A stretch of 64,000 nucleotides of DNA, from assembly GCF_001482385.1 (NCBI RefSeq), contig NZ_CP013611.1, positions 2,108,001 to 2,172,000 on the forward strand. The letters are read 5' to 3'. The stretch comes from Pseudoalteromonas rubra (GTDB lineage: Bacteria > Pseudomonadota > Gammaproteobacteria > Enterobacterales > Alteromonadaceae). Position numbers and translations under genes: made by a program. Each line of letters opens with the position of its first letter. Within the stretch, counting starts at the first letter, position 1. The notes beneath the pieces are model-generated. The model worked only from the letters and a program-made list of their open reading frames with translations, was not told the DNA's origin and searched no databases. Shown in pieces: positions 1 to 9,499 of this stretch.

Positions 1-181
1 CAGGGAAATCAATGTCTGGCAGATAACGGGCATTCTGACGCGAACTGGCTAACTGCGCGATGGCAGTGCTGTCACGTCCCCAAAGAGTAACCTGGTGACC
101 GTTGCGGGCAAAACAAATAGCAAGGGCGGTGCCATACGACCCCGCCCCTAATACGGTCACAGCTGAATGTGCTGTATTCAT
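1..181 (-). CDS. gpsA: Glycerol-3-phosphate dehydrogenase [NAD(P)+], N-terminal part only
   Basis: The gene runs off the left edge, so only about the first 60 codons are present. The start ATG is at 179-181. The visible N-terminus holds the Rossmann dinucleotide-binding motif [10 protein letters not shown] followed by HQVTLWGRD, as expected for GpsA, which reduces dihydroxyacetone phosphate to sn-glycerol 3-phosphate for phospholipid synthesis in the cytosol. It is the last gene of a minus-strand series yibN-grxC-secB-gpsA, and starts only 3 bases after the secB stop codon, so it is probably translated from the same messenger. The same order is known in enterobacteria and vibrios. Confidence 0.93.
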   Translation of the reverse strand, partial: MNTAHSAVTVLGAGSYGTALAICFARNGHQVTLWGRDSTAIAQLASSRQNARYLPDIDFP

Positions 182-184
182 CAC

Positions 185-667
185 TTATGCGTCAGCAGCT
201 TGCTCTTGCGCTGCACGTTGCTGCATGTACTGAGCAAATAGCGCGTCAAAGTTAACTGGTGCCAGGTTCAATTGTGGGAAAGTACCACGGTTAACCAGGC
301 CAGATACCGCTTCACGTGCATACGGGAACAGGATGTTCGGGCAGAATGCGCCAAGCATGTGTGCCATTTGTAGCTCTTCCAGTTCACCGATAGAGAAGAT
401 ACCTGCTTGCTGGATTTCACATAGGAATGCGGTTTCTTCGCCCAATGATGCAGTCACAGTCAGTGCCAGAACAACTTCATATACACCTTCGTCCAGCTTG
501 GCAGAACGCGTGTCCATGTCCAGTTTTACCTCAGGTGTCCACTCTTTCTGGAAAATAGCCGGAGAGTTAGGCGTTTCGAAAGACACGTCTTTGGTATAAA
601 TGCGCTGAATGTTAAATTGTGGACCTTGTTGTTCTTCTGCAGCAGCTGCGTTGTTTTGCTCTGTCAT
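185..667 (-). CDS. secB: Protein-export chaperone SecB
   Basis: This 160-residue protein has the full length of SecB, the cytosolic tetrameric chaperone that keeps preproteins unfolded and hands them to SecA. Family landmarks are the start of the SecB fold ([19 protein letters not shown], near residues 18-36), the [11 protein letters not shown] strand, the [10 protein letters not shown] stretch and the [19 protein letters not shown] helix. A GGAAGA-type ribosome site lies just before the ATG. The C-terminal tail is Gln- and Ala-rich with no SecA-binding Zn residues, which are on SecA. It lies between grxC and gpsA on the minus strand. Confidence 0.97.
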   Translation of the reverse strand: MTEQNNAAAAEEQQGPQFNIQRIYTKDVSFETPNSPAIFQKEWTPEVKLDMDTRSAKLDEGVYEVVLALTVTASLGEETAFLCEIQQAGIFSIGELEELQMAHMLGAFCPNILFPYAREAVSGLVNRGTFPQLNLAPVNFDALFAQYMQQRAAQEQAADA

Positions 668-737
668 TGTTCTTCCTAATTATTCGTCTTTATTTAATGT
701 GGGGCAGCACCACGAGTCGTACCCGGGATGCCAAAAA

Positions 738-992
738 TTATTTCAGTAATGCGTCCAGCTTACCTTGTGCTTCGAGTGCCATCATGTCGTCACAACCACC
801 AATGTGCTGCTCTTTGATGAAAATCTGTGGCACAGTATGACCGCCATTTGCTTTACTGATCATCTCTTCACGCAGCTCGGGTTGCGCGCCGATATCATAC
901 TCGGTATATGTGACACCTTTACTATCCAGCAACGCCTTTGCACGATGACAGTAAGGACAGTAATCCTTTGTATAAATAACAACTTGGCTCAT
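738..992 (-). CDS. grxC: Glutaredoxin 3 (GrxC)
   Basis: An 84-residue single-domain dithiol glutaredoxin. The redox motif CPYC is at residues 12-15, followed by the cis-proline turn (HTVPQIFI) and the glutathione-binding GGCDD motif. It reduces protein disulfides and mixed disulfides with glutathione in the cytosol. A strong ribosome site (AGGAG) precedes the ATG. Length and residues match GrxC of enterobacteria, and so does the position between yibN and secB. Confidence 0.96.
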   Translation of the reverse strand: MSQVVIYTKDYCPYCHRAKALLDSKGVTYTEYDIGAQPELREEMISKANGGHTVPQIFIKEQHIGGCDDMMALEAQGKLDALLK

Positions 993-1000
993 ATTTACTC

Positions 1001-1432
1001 CTATTTACCCGAGGCGGTTGGCAGGCCGGCTGTTTGCCAGGCACCAAAACCACCCGACAAAACGTATACTTGCTCAAAGCCCGCTTTGTACATATTGCTG
1101 GCAATGCCAGAGGCGGTCATGCCGGTGTTACACACCAGTATAATGGGCTTAGTTTTAAACTTTTCAAGTCCTGCGAAATCATTTTGTTTGGCTTTTTCCA
1201 CATTCATGTGTTCGCTGCCTGCGATGCGCGAACCGTTAAATTCCTTCACTGCACGCATGTCAAACACCTGACCTTCCTGACGGTTCACCAGGATAGTGAG
1301 CTGCTGCGGATTGATCTGACGGATTTTAGAAAACATGCCTTTCAACCAGCTAGAGACCAACATAGCTGCTAAAACCAGCCAGATGATGCTGAGAATGGGG
1401 TTTCTGCCTAAAAACTCGATGTATTGTTCCAT
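1001..1432 (-). CDS. yibN: Membrane-anchored rhodanese-like protein YibN
   Basis: A 143-residue protein from the ATG at 1430-1432. A longer frame reaches 1501, but the internal methionine matches family starts (MEQYIEFLGRNP). An N-terminal membrane helix at about residues 13-30 (LSIIWLVLAAMLVSS) is followed by a rhodanese domain. The active-site loop CNTGMTAS puts the catalytic Cys at residue 101, so a persulfide-carrying sulfurtransferase is possible. It ends 8 bases before grxC begins, in the conserved yibN-grxC-secB-gpsA order. The substrate is unknown from sequence; a role near the inner membrane is inferred from the anchor. Confidence 0.9.
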   Translation of the reverse strand: MEQYIEFLGRNPILSIIWLVLAAMLVSSWLKGMFSKIRQINPQQLTILVNRQEGQVFDMRAVKEFNGSRIAGSEHMNVEKAKQNDFAGLEKFKTKPIILVCNTGMTASGIASNMYKAGFEQVYVLSGGFGAWQTAGLPTASGK

Positions 1433-1694
1433 ATTGTTCTTACCAACCGGGAAATGAAATTGCTCGCGAGTATACTTTCTTACGGGCGTTGGTACAAACA
1501 TCTGTGACGTAATCGCTCAGTCCACTGACACAACCCAACCCCCTGCACAGCACTCGGTAAAGCTAAGTGCCCTCATAGTTAATGGCTAATGTGAATTTTA
1601 AAGTGGTTGAGGATAAATCACGCTTAGAGGGCTGAATAATCATATAAAACAGGGTATCCTATGGCCAGATTTCGTGCACGTTTCAGGAGCCCAA

Positions 1695-3239
1695 ATGACT
1701 GTGAAGAAAAAACCTCTGGTATTAATGATCCTAGATGGCTGGGGATACCGCGAAGATGCTGAGAGCAATGCTATTTTAGCAGCCAACACGCCGGTATTGG
1801 ATGAACTATGGCAAACACGTCCGCGTACGCTGATCTCTGGTTCAGGCCTGGATGTGGGATTACCAGACGGTCAGATGGGTAACTCAGAAGTCGGCCACGT
1901 CAACCTCGGTGCCGGCCGTATCGTCTATCAGGACTTTACCCGCATTACTAAAGCCATTAACGATGGTGAGTTTGAGCATAACCCCGCACTGGTCGACAAC
2001 ATCGACAAGGCCGTTGCAGCCGGTAAAGCAGTTCACCTGATGGGACTACTGAGCCCGGGCGGCGTACACAGTCACGAAGATCACATTGTTGCCGCCATCG
2101 AGCTGGCAGCCAAGCGCGGTGCCAAAGCGGTTTACTTTCACGCCTTTTTGGACGGTCGTGATACCCCTCCTCGCAGTGCACAGGCTTCGATTGAACGTAT
2201 TGAAGCACTCTTCACCAAGCTGGGCTGTGGTCGTCTGGCCTCAATTGTAGGTCGTTACTATGCCATGGACCGCGATAACCGCTGGGAGCGTGTTGAAGCT
2301 GCTTATAACCTGATGGTCTGTGGCCAGGCCGAGCACCGTTTTGCCGATGGCGTCAGTGCCCTGAACGCCGCCTATGACCGCGATGAAAACGACGAATTTG
2401 TTAACGCCACGGTGATTGCCGCAGAAGACCAGGAAGCGGCGACCATCAACGATGGCGATACGCTGATCTTCCTCAACTTCCGGGCTGACCGCGCCCGTCA
2501 AATGAGCCGTGCGTTTGTGGATACCGACTTTGATGGCTTCAACAAACAAAAAGCGCCGGTGCTGAGTGGTTTTGTGATGATGACAGAGTATGCTGCCGAC
2601 ATTCATGCCCCGATCGCCTTTGCACCGGAGAAGCTCACCAATGTATTGGGCGAATGGTTAGCCAAACACAATAAAACGCAGCTACGCATTTCTGAAACAG
2701 AAAAATATGCCCACGTGACTTTCTTCTTCAGTGGTGGTCGTGAAGACCTCTTTGAAGGCGAAAAGCGCGAGCTGATCCCATCACCGCAAGTTGCTACTTA
2801 TGATTTGCAGCCTGAGATGAACTCAGCCTTGCTGACCGACACACTCATTGACGCCATTCACAGTGGCGAACACGACGTCATCATCTGTAACTACCCGAAT
2901 GGCGACATGGTCGGTCACTCCGGCGTATTTGATGCGGCTGTAAAAGCCTGTGAAGCCGTCGATGCCTGTATTGGCCGCGTTATTGCTGCATTGGAAGAAG
3001 CCGGCGGTGAAGCACTGATCACAGCCGATCACGGTAATGCCGAGCAAATGGTGAACAGCAAAACGGGCCAAGCCCACACGGCACACACCAGCGAGCCTGT
3101 ACCTTTCATTTATATCGGCCGCGATGCACAACCACAAACCGGTAAAACCCTCAGCGATGTCGCACCGACTATGTTGCACCTGCTGGGTATGGCACAACCT
3201 GAGGAAATGACTGGTTCTCCCGTCATGCTGCTGAAGTAA
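1695..3239 (+). CDS. gpmM: 2,3-bisphosphoglycerate-independent phosphoglycerate mutase
   Basis: A 514-residue cofactor-independent mutase that interconverts 3- and 2-phosphoglycerate in glycolysis and gluconeogenesis using two Mn ions. I chose the ATG at 1695 because AGGAG lies six bases before it and the protein then begins [18 protein letters not shown], the family start; an upstream GTG-type start would add only seven residues. The metal ligand Asp14 (in LMILDGWG) and the phosphorylated Ser64 ([13 protein letters not shown]) are in place, as are [12 protein letters not shown] and [10 protein letters not shown] near the C-terminus. It is divergent from yibN and directly upstream of envC (3-base gap), the usual gammaproteobacterial arrangement. 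Confidence 0.97.
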   Translation: MTVKKKPLVLMILDGWGYREDAESNAILAANTPVLDELWQTRPRTLISGSGLDVGLPDGQMGNSEVGHVNLGAGRIVYQDFTRITKAINDGEFEHNPALVDNIDKAVAAGKAVHLMGLLSPGGVHSHEDHIVAAIELAAKRGAKAVYFHAFLDGRDTPPRSAQASIERIEALFTKLGCGRLASIVGRYYAMDRDNRWERVEAAYNLMVCGQAEHRFADGVSALNAAYDRDENDEFVNATVIAAEDQEAATINDGDTLIFLNFRADRARQMSRAFVDTDFDGFNKQKAPVLSGFVMMTEYAADIHAPIAFAPEKLTNVLGEWLAKHNKTQLRISETEKYAHVTFFFSGGREDLFEGEKRELIPSPQVATYDLQPEMNSALLTDTLIDAIHSGEHDVIICNYPNGDMVGHSGVFDAAVKACEAVDACIGRVIAALEEAGGEALITADHGNAEQMVNSKTGQAHTAHTSEPVPFIYIGRDAQPQTGKTLSDVAPTMLHLLGMAQPEEMTGSPVMLLK

Positions 3240-3242
3240 TTT

Positions 3243-4379
3243 ATGCGCCATACGCTTGCTGTACTCTCGGTCTGTTTGCTGCCTTTACTGGGACAGGCAA
3301 ATGAAACCCGCACCAAAGCCGATCTGGCTGCGGTGCAGGCTGAGCTCAAAAAGAGTCAGGCCGCCTATCAACAGCAACAAGCCAGCTTTAGTGCACTCAA
3401 AAGCACCCTGCAATCTTTTGAGCTGGAGATCGCAAAAAGTGCCAAGGCACTGGCATTCACCGAGCAAGGGATCAGCGAAAACAAACAACAGCAATATACA
3501 CTGCAACGCGAAGCCGAGCAGCTTGAACTGCAAAAAAAGCGCTTACAGCGGCTGTTGGCAGCACAGCTCAAAAGTGCCTATGTCACAGGCAGCCACGATT
3601 ACTCAAAAATGCTGTTGAACCAGCAACATGCCGCGGCGTTAGAGCGCACCATCAGTTACTACGATTACTTTAACCAGGCACGTATCGCGCAGCTCGAAGC
3701 CCTCAAATCAGTATTTGCCAAATTGGCTGAAAACCGTACCCAGTTAGAGCGTAAAAAGAAACAGCTGCTTGCGTTGCAAGCGCAGCAGACCGTCCGTCGG
3801 GACGAATTAATGCTGGCGCAAAACGCCCGCAAAACCCATCTGGCCAAACTCAACGATAAGCTCAGTCAGGCAAAAGCGGCTATCGCCTACCTCGAAGAAA
3901 ACGAGCAAACCTTAATTTCCACCCTCGAAACCTTAGCCTCAGAGCAGGCCAGCAGCCCCGAACAATATGTGGCGCAACTGCAAGGGTTACAAAGGTTAAA
4001 GGGCAAGCTTGCCTGGCCTCTCGATGGCCGTCTGAAACACAGGTTTGGTCAGCGAAAACATGTTGGCATGAACTGGAAAGGCGTCGTGATCCGAGGCAGC
4101 AATGGCACACCGGTTAATAGTGTCGCACCGGGTCAGGTGGTCTATGCCGATTGGTTGAACGGTTTTGGCTGGGTCATCGTATTAGATCATGGGGAAGGCT
4201 TTATGAGCCTGTACGGTCACGCCCAGACCCTGCTTAAGGACGTTGGCGATCAGGTTATGCCAGGCGAGTCCATCGCCCTGGTTGGGCAAAGCGGCGGACA
4301 AACCGATCCTGGTCTATACTTCGAAATACGGCATAAGGGAAGCGCTGTTGATCCAGTAAAATGGTGCAGATCCAGTTAA
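3243..4379 (+). CDS. envC: Murein hydrolase activator EnvC
   Basis: A 378-residue periplasmic protein with a signal peptide (MRHTLAVLSVCLLPLLGQA), a long Gln/Lys-rich coiled coil over about residues 25-240, and a C-terminal LytM/M23 domain (residues 255-378). The LytM domain lacks the zinc-binding histidine set at its start (VVIRGSNGTPV) while keeping the LYGHAQ and FEIRHKGSAVDPVKW segments. This is the known degenerate state in EnvC, which activates the AmiA/AmiB amidases for daughter-cell separation instead of cutting peptidoglycan itself. It sits 3 bases after gpmM and upstream of an S41 peptidase. Confidence 0.94.
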   Translation: MRHTLAVLSVCLLPLLGQANETRTKADLAAVQAELKKSQAAYQQQQASFSALKSTLQSFELEIAKSAKALAFTEQGISENKQQQYTLQREAEQLELQKKRLQRLLAAQLKSAYVTGSHDYSKMLLNQQHAAALERTISYYDYFNQARIAQLEALKSVFAKLAENRTQLERKKKQLLALQAQQTVRRDELMLAQNARKTHLAKLNDKLSQAKAAIAYLEENEQTLISTLETLASEQASSPEQYVAQLQGLQRLKGKLAWPLDGRLKHRFGQRKHVGMNWKGVVIRGSNGTPVNSVAPGQVVYADWLNGFGWVIVLDHGEGFMSLYGHAQTLLKDVGDQVMPGESIALVGQSGGQTDPGLYFEIRHKGSAVDPVKWCRSS

Positions 4380-4417
4380 CTGACTAACCGATGCTGCCCC
4401 CCAGTGAGGAGCAGCAT

Positions 4418-5638
4418 ATGATGACTCCATGTGTTCAACCTGATAAAAACCACCTCTGGCATTGGCTGTTTGTACTCGGCCTGATGCTCAGTTTGCTGTG
4501 TTTACCGCTTAGTGCCAAACAGCTATCCGGCGAGCAAATCGACGAAATTCTCTATCATATACACACCTATTATGTGGAAGATCTGCCGCTTAGCCATGTA
4601 AAAAAAGACAACTTTAGTGAATTACTTACCCAGCTTGATGACTATTCTAAGTTCCTTGACGAGCACGAACTCGAAGCCTTATTCAGCGCAGCCAACGGCC
4701 GCTACACCGGACTGGGTATTGAGGTAGAAGAAGTCGAGGATGGCGTAGTTATTGTCGGTACGCTGCCAGGCTCTCCGGCAGAAGCCGCGGGCATTGAGGG
4801 CGGTGACATGTTGTTGGCCATCAACACCCATGATGTGAAACGCAAATCTATTGCTGAAGTCTCTAAGCTACTGCGAGAAGCCCAATTTTCAACCATACAA
4901 CTCACCGTGGAGCGCGCCAATACTGAAGTCACATTGGCACTCAGACGTCAGGAGATCACTCTGCGTAGTGTCTCCAGCCAGCTGTTACCCGGCGGCATTG
5001 GTTATGTGCTACTAAGCAGTTTTAATAATCACAGTTACCACGACATTGCCCGTCATATCAGCATGCTCAATAGCCATTTGGGGGAACCACTCAAGGGCCT
5101 GATCATCGACTTGAGAGACAATCCCGGCGGCACACTCAACAGTGCTGTGGCCATCTCAGATTTGTTTTTACAAAGCGGCACCATCGTCAGTACCCGGGGA
5201 CGCTTTTATGATGCCAATCAACGCTTTTTTGCAGCCCAAGGCGATATACTCAATGGTGCCCCAATGTTAGTGCTGATCAATGAGCAGTCCGCTTCAGCAG
5301 CCGAAATACTGGCCGGCGCACTGCAAGACAATAGCCGGGCATTGATCCTGGGTAATCGCTCTTATGGCAAAGGGTCAGTTCAGTCTTTGATCCCCATAGG
5401 CAATGGTACCACCGCACTTAAGCTGACCACGGCCCGCTATTTCACTCCCTCAGGCCAGTCCATAGAAGGAACCGGGATCCAGCCTGATGTGATTTTTAGT
5501 AAACAAGTACTTTTAGAACTGGACAAAGACGCTATAATGGCTGGTGAAAAAAAGGTCAGACTGACCTTTGTTGCCAACCTAGATAAACATTGGCGAGAAG
5601 CGGAACAGCTATTACAAAACCATAATTTACAACAATAA
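4418..5638 (+). CDS. S41-family C-terminal processing peptidase (CtpA-like)
   Basis: A 406-residue protein from the ATG at 4418, preceded by GAGGAG six bases away; a longer frame opens at 4391. The N-terminus carries a membrane anchor or signal segment (WLFVLGLMLSLLCLPLSAK). A PDZ domain follows (YTGLGIEVEEVEDGVVIVG, LPGSPAEAAGI), then the S41 protease core with the serine in NEQSASAAEI near residue 291 and the general-base lysine in RSYGKGSVQS. It is shorter than enterobacterial Prc and closer to CtpA. It sits between envC and yibQ, and is expected to act in the periplasm on C-terminal tails of envelope proteins. The target is not visible from sequence. Confidence 0.9.
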   Translation: MMTPCVQPDKNHLWHWLFVLGLMLSLLCLPLSAKQLSGEQIDEILYHIHTYYVEDLPLSHVKKDNFSELLTQLDDYSKFLDEHELEALFSAANGRYTGLGIEVEEVEDGVVIVGTLPGSPAEAAGIEGGDMLLAINTHDVKRKSIAEVSKLLREAQFSTIQLTVERANTEVTLALRRQEITLRSVSSQLLPGGIGYVLLSSFNNHSYHDIARHISMLNSHLGEPLKGLIIDLRDNPGGTLNSAVAISDLFLQSGTIVSTRGRFYDANQRFFAAQGDILNGAPMLVLINEQSASAAEILAGALQDNSRALILGNRSYGKGSVQSLIPIGNGTTALKLTTARYFTPSGQSIEGTGIQPDVIFSKQVLLELDKDAIMAGEKKVRLTFVANLDKHWREAEQLLQNHNLQQ

Positions 5639-5647
5639 TTCAGGATA

Positions 5648-6409
5648 GTGCGCTTACTTATAACAAGCTTTTTGGTGCTTTTTCTCTGCGCGGCACCAAG
5701 CTATGGCAACCAGGTTGCCATCGTCATCGACGACATTGGATATCACGAACGTGACTTAGAACTGCTGGATCTGCCCGGCCATTTGAGTTACGCCATTTTA
5801 CCACACACCCCGTTTTCACAGCGCTTTGCTTACCAGGCCAGTCACAAGCGCCGCGAATTGCTGTTGCACATACCGATGCAGGCGCTTGAAGACAAAGCGC
5901 TGGGACCCGGTGGCCTGACACTGGACATGCGCAAATGGCAGCTGCAAACCACGCTGGGCCATGCGCTGGCAACCTTGCCCCAGGTCAAAGGCGTCAATAA
6001 TCACATGGGCTCAGCACTGACCCAGTCTGTCGAGCCAATGAAGTGGACCATGGAACTCCTCAAAAAGCGCGGGCTGTACTTTCTTGACAGCCGCACCACA
6101 GAACTCAGTCAGGCCCAGAATGTGGCCAATTTGTATGGTGTCGCCAATGTCGCCCGCCATGTCTTTTTAGATAACCAGACACAGTCCGATGCGCTGCGTC
6201 GCCAGTTTGAAGAACTAAAATCACTTGCCCGTCAGCAAGGCTACGCCATCGGGATTGCGCACCCCTATCCGCAAACCCGGCTTTTTCTTGCCGAGGCACT
6301 GGGCGAATTGGCAAACGAGGGCATCGAGCTGGTTCCTTTGTCACACCTGGTTGAACAAAAGTACATCCAGCTGGCTGAGATAAAACGTAGCCCGCTCACC
6401 TCAGAATAA
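5648..6409 (+). CDS. yibQ: Divergent polysaccharide deacetylase family protein (YibQ/DUF610)
   Basis: A 253-residue protein starting at a GTG (5648-5650) with AGGA just upstream. It has a signal peptide (LLITSFLVLFLCAAPSYG) and then the DUF610 fold, which belongs to the divergent polysaccharide deacetylase group. Visible landmarks are VAIVIDDIGYHERDLELL near residue 23, LLLHIPMQALE, VNNHMGSALT (metal-ligand-like NNHMGS) and GIAHPYPQT. It is likely a periplasmic carbohydrate-active protein, but no substrate is established. It ends the gpmM-envC-S41-yibQ series. Confidence 0.87.
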   Translation: MRLLITSFLVLFLCAAPSYGNQVAIVIDDIGYHERDLELLDLPGHLSYAILPHTPFSQRFAYQASHKRRELLLHIPMQALEDKALGPGGLTLDMRKWQLQTTLGHALATLPQVKGVNNHMGSALTQSVEPMKWTMELLKKRGLYFLDSRTTELSQAQNVANLYGVANVARHVFLDNQTQSDALRRQFEELKSLARQQGYAIGIAHPYPQTRLFLAEALGELANEGIELVPLSHLVEQKYIQLAEIKRSPLTSE

Positions 6410-6429
6410 GGTCAATCGACATAAACTCG

Positions 6430-6445
6430 TCACCAAATTTGGTGA
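6430..6445. repeat. 16-bp perfect palindrome downstream of yibQ
   Basis: The sequence TCACCAAATTTGGTGA is fully self-complementary and lies 20 bases after the yibQ stop codon, in a 283-base gap. It is followed by TTAAA rather than a T run, so it is a weak candidate for transcription termination or an operator for a dimeric regulator. The rest of the gap up to the CBS gene at 6693 holds nothing else I can support. Confidence 0.35.
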
Positions 6446-6692
6446 TTAAACTGTCCATTCACCGCGCTCCAAACGCCCTATTTTGGAAGTCGGCCAGAAG
6501 ACAAACTGGCAAACTCTTGTCACGTCTTTACAAAGGTAAGCGCCTCAACAATAACCGGACACGGGCTTCCCTCAGCTTGATAGATACGCCTTAATTAAGC
6601 GCATTGGCAGAAAAATTTGATCTGGGACCATTCACTGATACCCAGTGTCGGCTAGACTTAACTCAGACAGCATGCTCGCTTAAGGAAGTACT

Positions 6693-7112
6693 ATGTTAAC
6701 CACAGTTGCCGATTTAATGACGCCAGACCCACTGGCGGTTAGTGAAACCAATACCCTCAACGATGCCCATAACCTGATGCGTGAAAAGAACATTCGTCAT
6801 ATCCCGGTCATAGACGACAATGGCATGCTGGTTGGTATGCTGACACAAAAGATCATGATTGCCAAAGTGATGAGGATCATTGCCACCTACGGCACCAATG
6901 CACTGGAGCGTAAAGAAAAACAACAGCAAGTTGCTGAATTGATGGCCACCGACTTCGCCAGTATTCAGCCACAGCAAAGCTTACAGGAAGTGGTGCGGTT
7001 TTTTGTTGATAACCGTCATGGCTGCATGCCGGTCACAGATGACAAGGGCAAATTGTTAGGTATTTTGACTTCATCGGACTTTGTCCGTCTGGCCGCTGCC
7101 TTACTGTCATAA
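6693..7112 (+). CDS. CBS-domain protein (tandem CBS pair)
   Basis: A 139-residue protein made of two CBS motifs and nothing else: VADLMTPDPLAVSETNTL...IRHIPVIDDNGMLVGMLTQ, and VAELMATDFASIQPQQSL...HGCMPVTDDKGKLLGILTSSDFVRLA. Such Bateman modules bind adenosyl nucleotides and usually control a partner enzyme or channel. No partner is fused here and the neighbours do not reveal one. An AAGGAA ribosome site precedes the ATG. The gene is followed by a strong terminator shared with the convergent pepB. Confidence 0.9.
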   Translation: MLTTVADLMTPDPLAVSETNTLNDAHNLMREKNIRHIPVIDDNGMLVGMLTQKIMIAKVMRIIATYGTNALERKEKQQQVAELMATDFASIQPQQSLQEVVRFFVDNRHGCMPVTDDKGKLLGILTSSDFVRLAAALLS

Positions 7113-7140
7113 AAAAAGCCCCGATTGGGGCTTTTTCTTT
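7111..7140. terminator. Bidirectional intrinsic terminator between the CBS gene and pepB
   Basis: An A7 run, GCCCC, loop GATT, GGGGC and a T-rich tail form a short GC stem flanked by A and T tracts, so it can work for both converging genes. Confidence 0.88.
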
Positions 7141-7154
7141 GCATTTCAGACCTA

Positions 7155-8450
7155 TCAGGCTTTAGCTTGCAGGGTGCGTGCTACCGTGCGCATGCCTAAC
7201 GTTGTTGCACCCGATGCCCATTGCGAGCCAGCTGTGTTCTGGAACGATGCCGCCAGGTCGATATGCACCCAGCCCAGGCCTTCATTGGGCACAAAGCGAG
7301 ACAAGAAGCCCGCTGCATTAGATGCACCACCGAAGCCACCGCCTTTTTGTGCACGGCTGTTCGCTGTGTCAGCGTACGCAGACGGACAGTTGTTCTGGTG
7401 CCATTTTTCCAGTGGCAACGGCCAGGCCGCCTCAAACTCTTCATGAGCAAACTGTTGTACTTCGTTCACTAATTCTTTGTCCAGGCCAAACAGAGCATTG
7501 TATTCCTGACCAACCGCAACCAGAGCTGCGCCCGTCAGGGTCGCTGCGTCAATAATCAATGGCGCACCTGTTTCACCAGCAGCCATCAGACCATCAGCCA
7601 GTACCAGACGACCTTCCGCATCCGTGTTCACAATTTCAACTGTGGTACCATTTTTATAAGTCAGGATATCTCCTAGCTTATAAGCATGACCTGAAATTAA
7701 GTTTTCCGCACAGCATAAGAACAGCTTGATGCGTTTGTCTATGCCACGCTGGATAGCAAGGGCCAGACCCGCTGTCACCGTCGCTGCGCCGCCCATGTCA
7801 CATTTCATGGTGAGCATGCCTTCGCTTGGCTTAATTGAATAACCGCCTGAATCAAAGGTGATACCTTTACCCACCAATGCTGCCGCAACCGGAGCATCTT
7901 CATCGCCTGTTGGGTTAAAGTCCAGCTCCAGTAATACCGGTGGACGCTCACTGCCCCGGCCCACTTCATGGATCCCGATCCATTGATGTTCAAGCAGAGC
8001 GTTCCCTTTAATGATTTGGTAGCTGACATGCTCGGGGGCCAGTGACTGAATAAACTCAGCCGCTTTACCTGCCAGGCTTTCCGGATAGATGTCTTCAGCC
8101 GTGCCATTGATCATCTGACGGGTCCAGGTTGCAGCCGTTTTCAGTGCCTGTAGTTCACTGAGGTCAGACTGTGCGTTATCACAGAAGGTAACACCATCCA
8201 GTTGCTTCGGGCTTACGAACCCTTGATAAAATGCCCACTGAGATTCAGTGCACCAGGCGTCACCCTGTAACTCAACTGCAAGGATCCCTTGCTGTGCCAC
8301 GCTGCGGCCCGCTTTTTGAATGGTCTTCAGTGTCTCGTGTTCGCTCAGGTGCACCAGCGCACCTTCCTGATCGTACGATAAAGTCGCATTGCCACCCCAA
8401 TGTGCAGCCGGGGCCTGATCCGTCAGTCGAACAATAAATTTGTCAGCCAT
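7155..8450 (-). CDS. pepB: M17 leucyl aminopeptidase, PepB type
   Basis: A 431-residue cytosolic aminopeptidase from the ATG at 8448-8450 (a GTG 12 bases upstream is less likely). The C-terminal M17 core is clear: VGKGITFDSGGYSIKPSEGM (metal Asp and Ser), MKCDMGGAATV, and the signature NTDAEGRLVLADGL with both metal-binding acidic residues. The short N-terminal domain and overall size fit PepB rather than the longer PepA. It releases N-terminal residues during peptide turnover. The gene is monocistronic: a terminator lies downstream and sfsA is divergent upstream. Confidence 0.92.
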   Translation of the reverse strand: MADKFIVRLTDQAPAAHWGGNATLSYDQEGALVHLSEHETLKTIQKAGRSVAQQGILAVELQGDAWCTESQWAFYQGFVSPKQLDGVTFCDNAQSDLSELQALKTAATWTRQMINGTAEDIYPESLAGKAAEFIQSLAPEHVSYQIIKGNALLEHQWIGIHEVGRGSERPPVLLELDFNPTGDEDAPVAAALVGKGITFDSGGYSIKPSEGMLTMKCDMGGAATVTAGLALAIQRGIDKRIKLFLCCAENLISGHAYKLGDILTYKNGTTVEIVNTDAEGRLVLADGLMAAGETGAPLIIDAATLTGAALVAVGQEYNALFGLDKELVNEVQQFAHEEFEAAWPLPLEKWHQNNCPSAYADTANSRAQKGGGFGGASNAAGFLSRFVPNEGLGWVHIDLAASFQNTAGSQWASGATTLGMRTVARTLQAKA

Positions 8451-8531
8451 ATATGATTTCACTCTTGCGCTTATTAGTTAATTGCAGTGTACACTAGCGG
8501 GCAAAATGCCCCAAATGAATGCGATTAATCT

Positions 8532-9239
8532 ATGAAGTTTCACGCCCCACTGGCAAAAGCCACCTTGCTAAAACGCTATAAACGCTTTTTGGTTGACTTG
8601 CGCAGCGATACACAACAAGAATTCACCGTCCATTGCGCCAACACCGGCAAAATGACGGGGTGTGCAGACCCTGGCTTTGGTGCCTACTACTCAACCAGTG
8701 GCAATCCAAAACGCAAATATCCACACTCGCTGGAACTGACAGAAAATCAAGATGGCGACCTGATCTGCGTGAATACCGTGGTGGCCAATAAGGTTGCCAT
8801 AGAAGCGCTTGAACAGGACCGCATTCCCGAGCTGAGTGGCTACCAGACACAGCGCAGTGAAGTGAAATACGGCACAGAGAATAGCCGCATCGACATCTTA
8901 CTTCAGGACCAGGACAAACCAGACTGCTACATAGAAGTGAAATCTGTGACCCTGCTCGAACAGGGACAAGGCTACTTTCCGGATGCCCAGACCACTCGAG
9001 GTCAAAAGCATCTGCGCGAACTGATCCAGACTCGCCAACAAGGGATGCGCGCTGTGTTGCTGTTTGTCGTCATGCACAACGGTATCGCGCAGGTTAAACC
9101 AGCCGCTCATATCGACAGCAAGTACGCCGCACTGATTGAGGAAGCGCTGGCACACGGGGTCGAGATCTATGCCTACCGGGCCAAAGTATCAACCCAGGAA
9201 ATCATACTCACCGAAGCACTTCCCTTTGCTGAGCACTAA
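8532..9239 (+). CDS. sfsA: Sugar fermentation stimulation protein homolog SfsA
   Basis: A 235-residue protein of full SfsA length. Landmarks are FLVDLRSDTQQEFTVHCANT, GKMTGC, KRKYPHSLELTE, SRIDILLQD, CYIEVKSVTL (nuclease-like Asp/Glu/Lys set) and FPDAQTTRGQKHLRELI. The fold is related to PD-(D/E)XK nucleases and E. coli SfsA was reported to affect maltose genes, but its true biochemical role is unsettled. It precedes dksA, as in E. coli. Its start lies 81 bases from the divergent pepB start. Confidence 0.93.
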   Translation: MKFHAPLAKATLLKRYKRFLVDLRSDTQQEFTVHCANTGKMTGCADPGFGAYYSTSGNPKRKYPHSLELTENQDGDLICVNTVVANKVAIEALEQDRIPELSGYQTQRSEVKYGTENSRIDILLQDQDKPDCYIEVKSVTLLEQGQGYFPDAQTTRGQKHLRELIQTRQQGMRAVLLFVVMHNGIAQVKPAAHIDSKYAALIEEALAHGVEIYAYRAKVSTQEIILTEALPFAEH

Positions 9240-9420
9240 ACTAGCGTGTTATACAACAGTGATCTTACGGCATTAAAAGTGCTGTATAATGAGTATTAAG
9301 CTTGAAAGTAGAAAATTTGCCTCCATATAGCTGCAAATGTCAGTGTGACCCCCGTTCGTCGCGACTTTGTGATTCCGATCATACCTTCAAACCGGGAGTG
9401 GTCTAACAAGCAAAAAGTGT

Positions 9421-9449
9421 TTGCCAAGGGGTAAAGATTTTGCTATCTA
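9421..9449 (+). promoter_or_regulatory. Candidate sigma-70 promoter for dksA
   Basis: TTGCCA at 9421-9426 and TATCTA at 9444-9449 are separated by 17 bases, 50 bases before the dksA start codon. The -35 matches five of six and the -10 four of six consensus bases. This is read by eye only. Confidence 0.4.
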
Positions 9450-9499
9450 TAGCCGCCGGCGTTAGCTGGGGTTGTTTATTAAGGATTTAGGAGAATGCT

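Noticed and set aside
7081..7555. Plus-strand open frames of 70-120 codons opposite pepB
   Set aside because: They lie antisense to a full, conserved M17 peptidase and have no family signature; typical shadow frames.
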